From Schleiferiaceae bacterium (lineage in GTDB: Bacteria; Bacteroidota; Bacteroidia; Flavobacteriales; Schleiferiaceae), in NCBI GenBank assembly GCA_030829675.1, contig JAURAE010000088.1, positions 1 to 5,201 on the forward strand: DNA of 5,201 bases. Direction: 5' to 3'. Numbering within the stretch: the stretch's first letter is position 1; each line of letters opens with the position of its first letter. A program made the position numbers and the translations under genes. The notes beneath the pieces are model-generated. The model did no database searches, was not told the DNA's origin, and saw only the letters and a list, made by a program, of their open reading frames with translations. Below are positions 4,989-5,201 of this stretch, piece by piece.

Positions 4989-5201
4989 ATGGCGAGCATA
5001 CGTGAACTCTTTCTATCTAACGTTGCCCAAGTGGTAGACCAGCCTTCCGGCCTCGAAATCGAGCGTGCCGAAGGCGTATACCTCTATGGACCGGATGGGA
5101 AAGCATACCTAGATCTGATTTCGGGCATTAGCGTCAGCAATGTCGGGCATAGCCATCCTCATATCGTACAAGCGGTGCAGGCACAAGCTGCTAAACACAT
5201 G
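4989..5201 (+). CDS. Class III PLP-dependent aminotransferase, N-terminal fragment (cut by window edge)
   Basis: The reading frame stays open for 71 codons to the window end. It begins MASIRELFLSNVAQ, continues with LEIERAEGVYLYGPDGK (22-38) and YLDLISGISVSNVGHSHP (40-57), and ends in a helix, IVQAVQAQ. This is the N-terminal segment of fold-type I, class III aminotransferases (acetylornithine, ornithine, 4-aminobutyrate and related enzymes): a short helix, the small beta-hairpin before the D-G/Y-L-D turn, and the G-x-x-V-x-N-x-G-H-x-H-P motif. The PLP lysine and the substrate-determining residues lie beyond the window, so the substrate is undecided. In Bacteroidota such genes are often annotated only as aspartate aminotransferase family. 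The ATG at 4989 gives the family's usual start. It is separated from the sigma operon by a terminator and has its own promoter-like box. Confidence 0.88.
   Translation, partial: MASIRELFLSNVAQVVDQPSGLEIERAEGVYLYGPDGKAYLDLISGISVSNVGHSHPHIVQAVQAQAAKHM

Overview
The window looks like a chromosomal stretch from a member of the Bacteroidota, most likely the Flavobacteriia or a near relative. Four things point there: transketolase encoded as separate N- and C-terminal proteins; promoter-like boxes of the TAnnTTTG type with a TTG element upstream; starts without clear Shine-Dalgarno sequences; and an ECF sigma factor followed by a single-pass membrane protein and a secreted Spy/CpxP-like protein. 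The lineage below phylum is inference. No phage, transposon, CRISPR, rRNA or tRNA signal was seen.

Layout. (1) Positions 1-40, minus strand: the first 13 codons of the GTPase/ATPase ychF, cut by the window edge, with a good promoter at 60-87. (2) Positions 41-171: a divergent control region. It carries a second promoter-like box for the plus strand, overlapped by a perfect 7-bp inverted repeat. (3) Positions 172-3362: a tight three-gene operon. The transketolase N-terminal subunit (172-1017) is followed with no gap by a secreted von Willebrand factor A (vWA) protein (1018-2403), then after 2 bases by the transketolase C-terminal subunit (2406-3362). The two cytoplasmic halves of one pentose-phosphate enzyme are therefore separated by a gene for an exported protein. 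(4) Positions 3400-4828: a sigma-factor operon made of an ECF sigma factor, a small membrane protein that is probably its anti-sigma factor, and a secreted helical protein likely to act as envelope sensor or chaperone. The last two overlap by ATGA. A Rho-independent terminator follows at 4855-4879. (5) Positions 4989-5201: the first 71 codons of a class III PLP-dependent aminotransferase, cut by the window edge. A promoter-like box lies only 4 bases before its ATG, so its message may be leaderless.

The most unusual signals are the vWA gene lodged inside the transketolase operon, and a 14-bp hairpin followed by CTTTTTAT that lies within the first codons of the sigma factor gene. The hairpin looks like an intrinsic terminator. 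Its left arm can also pair with an upstream GGAGGC copy next to the start codon, as in an attenuator. No terminator is visible between the transketolase operon and the sigma gene, so this hairpin may end the first operon, control the second, or both.
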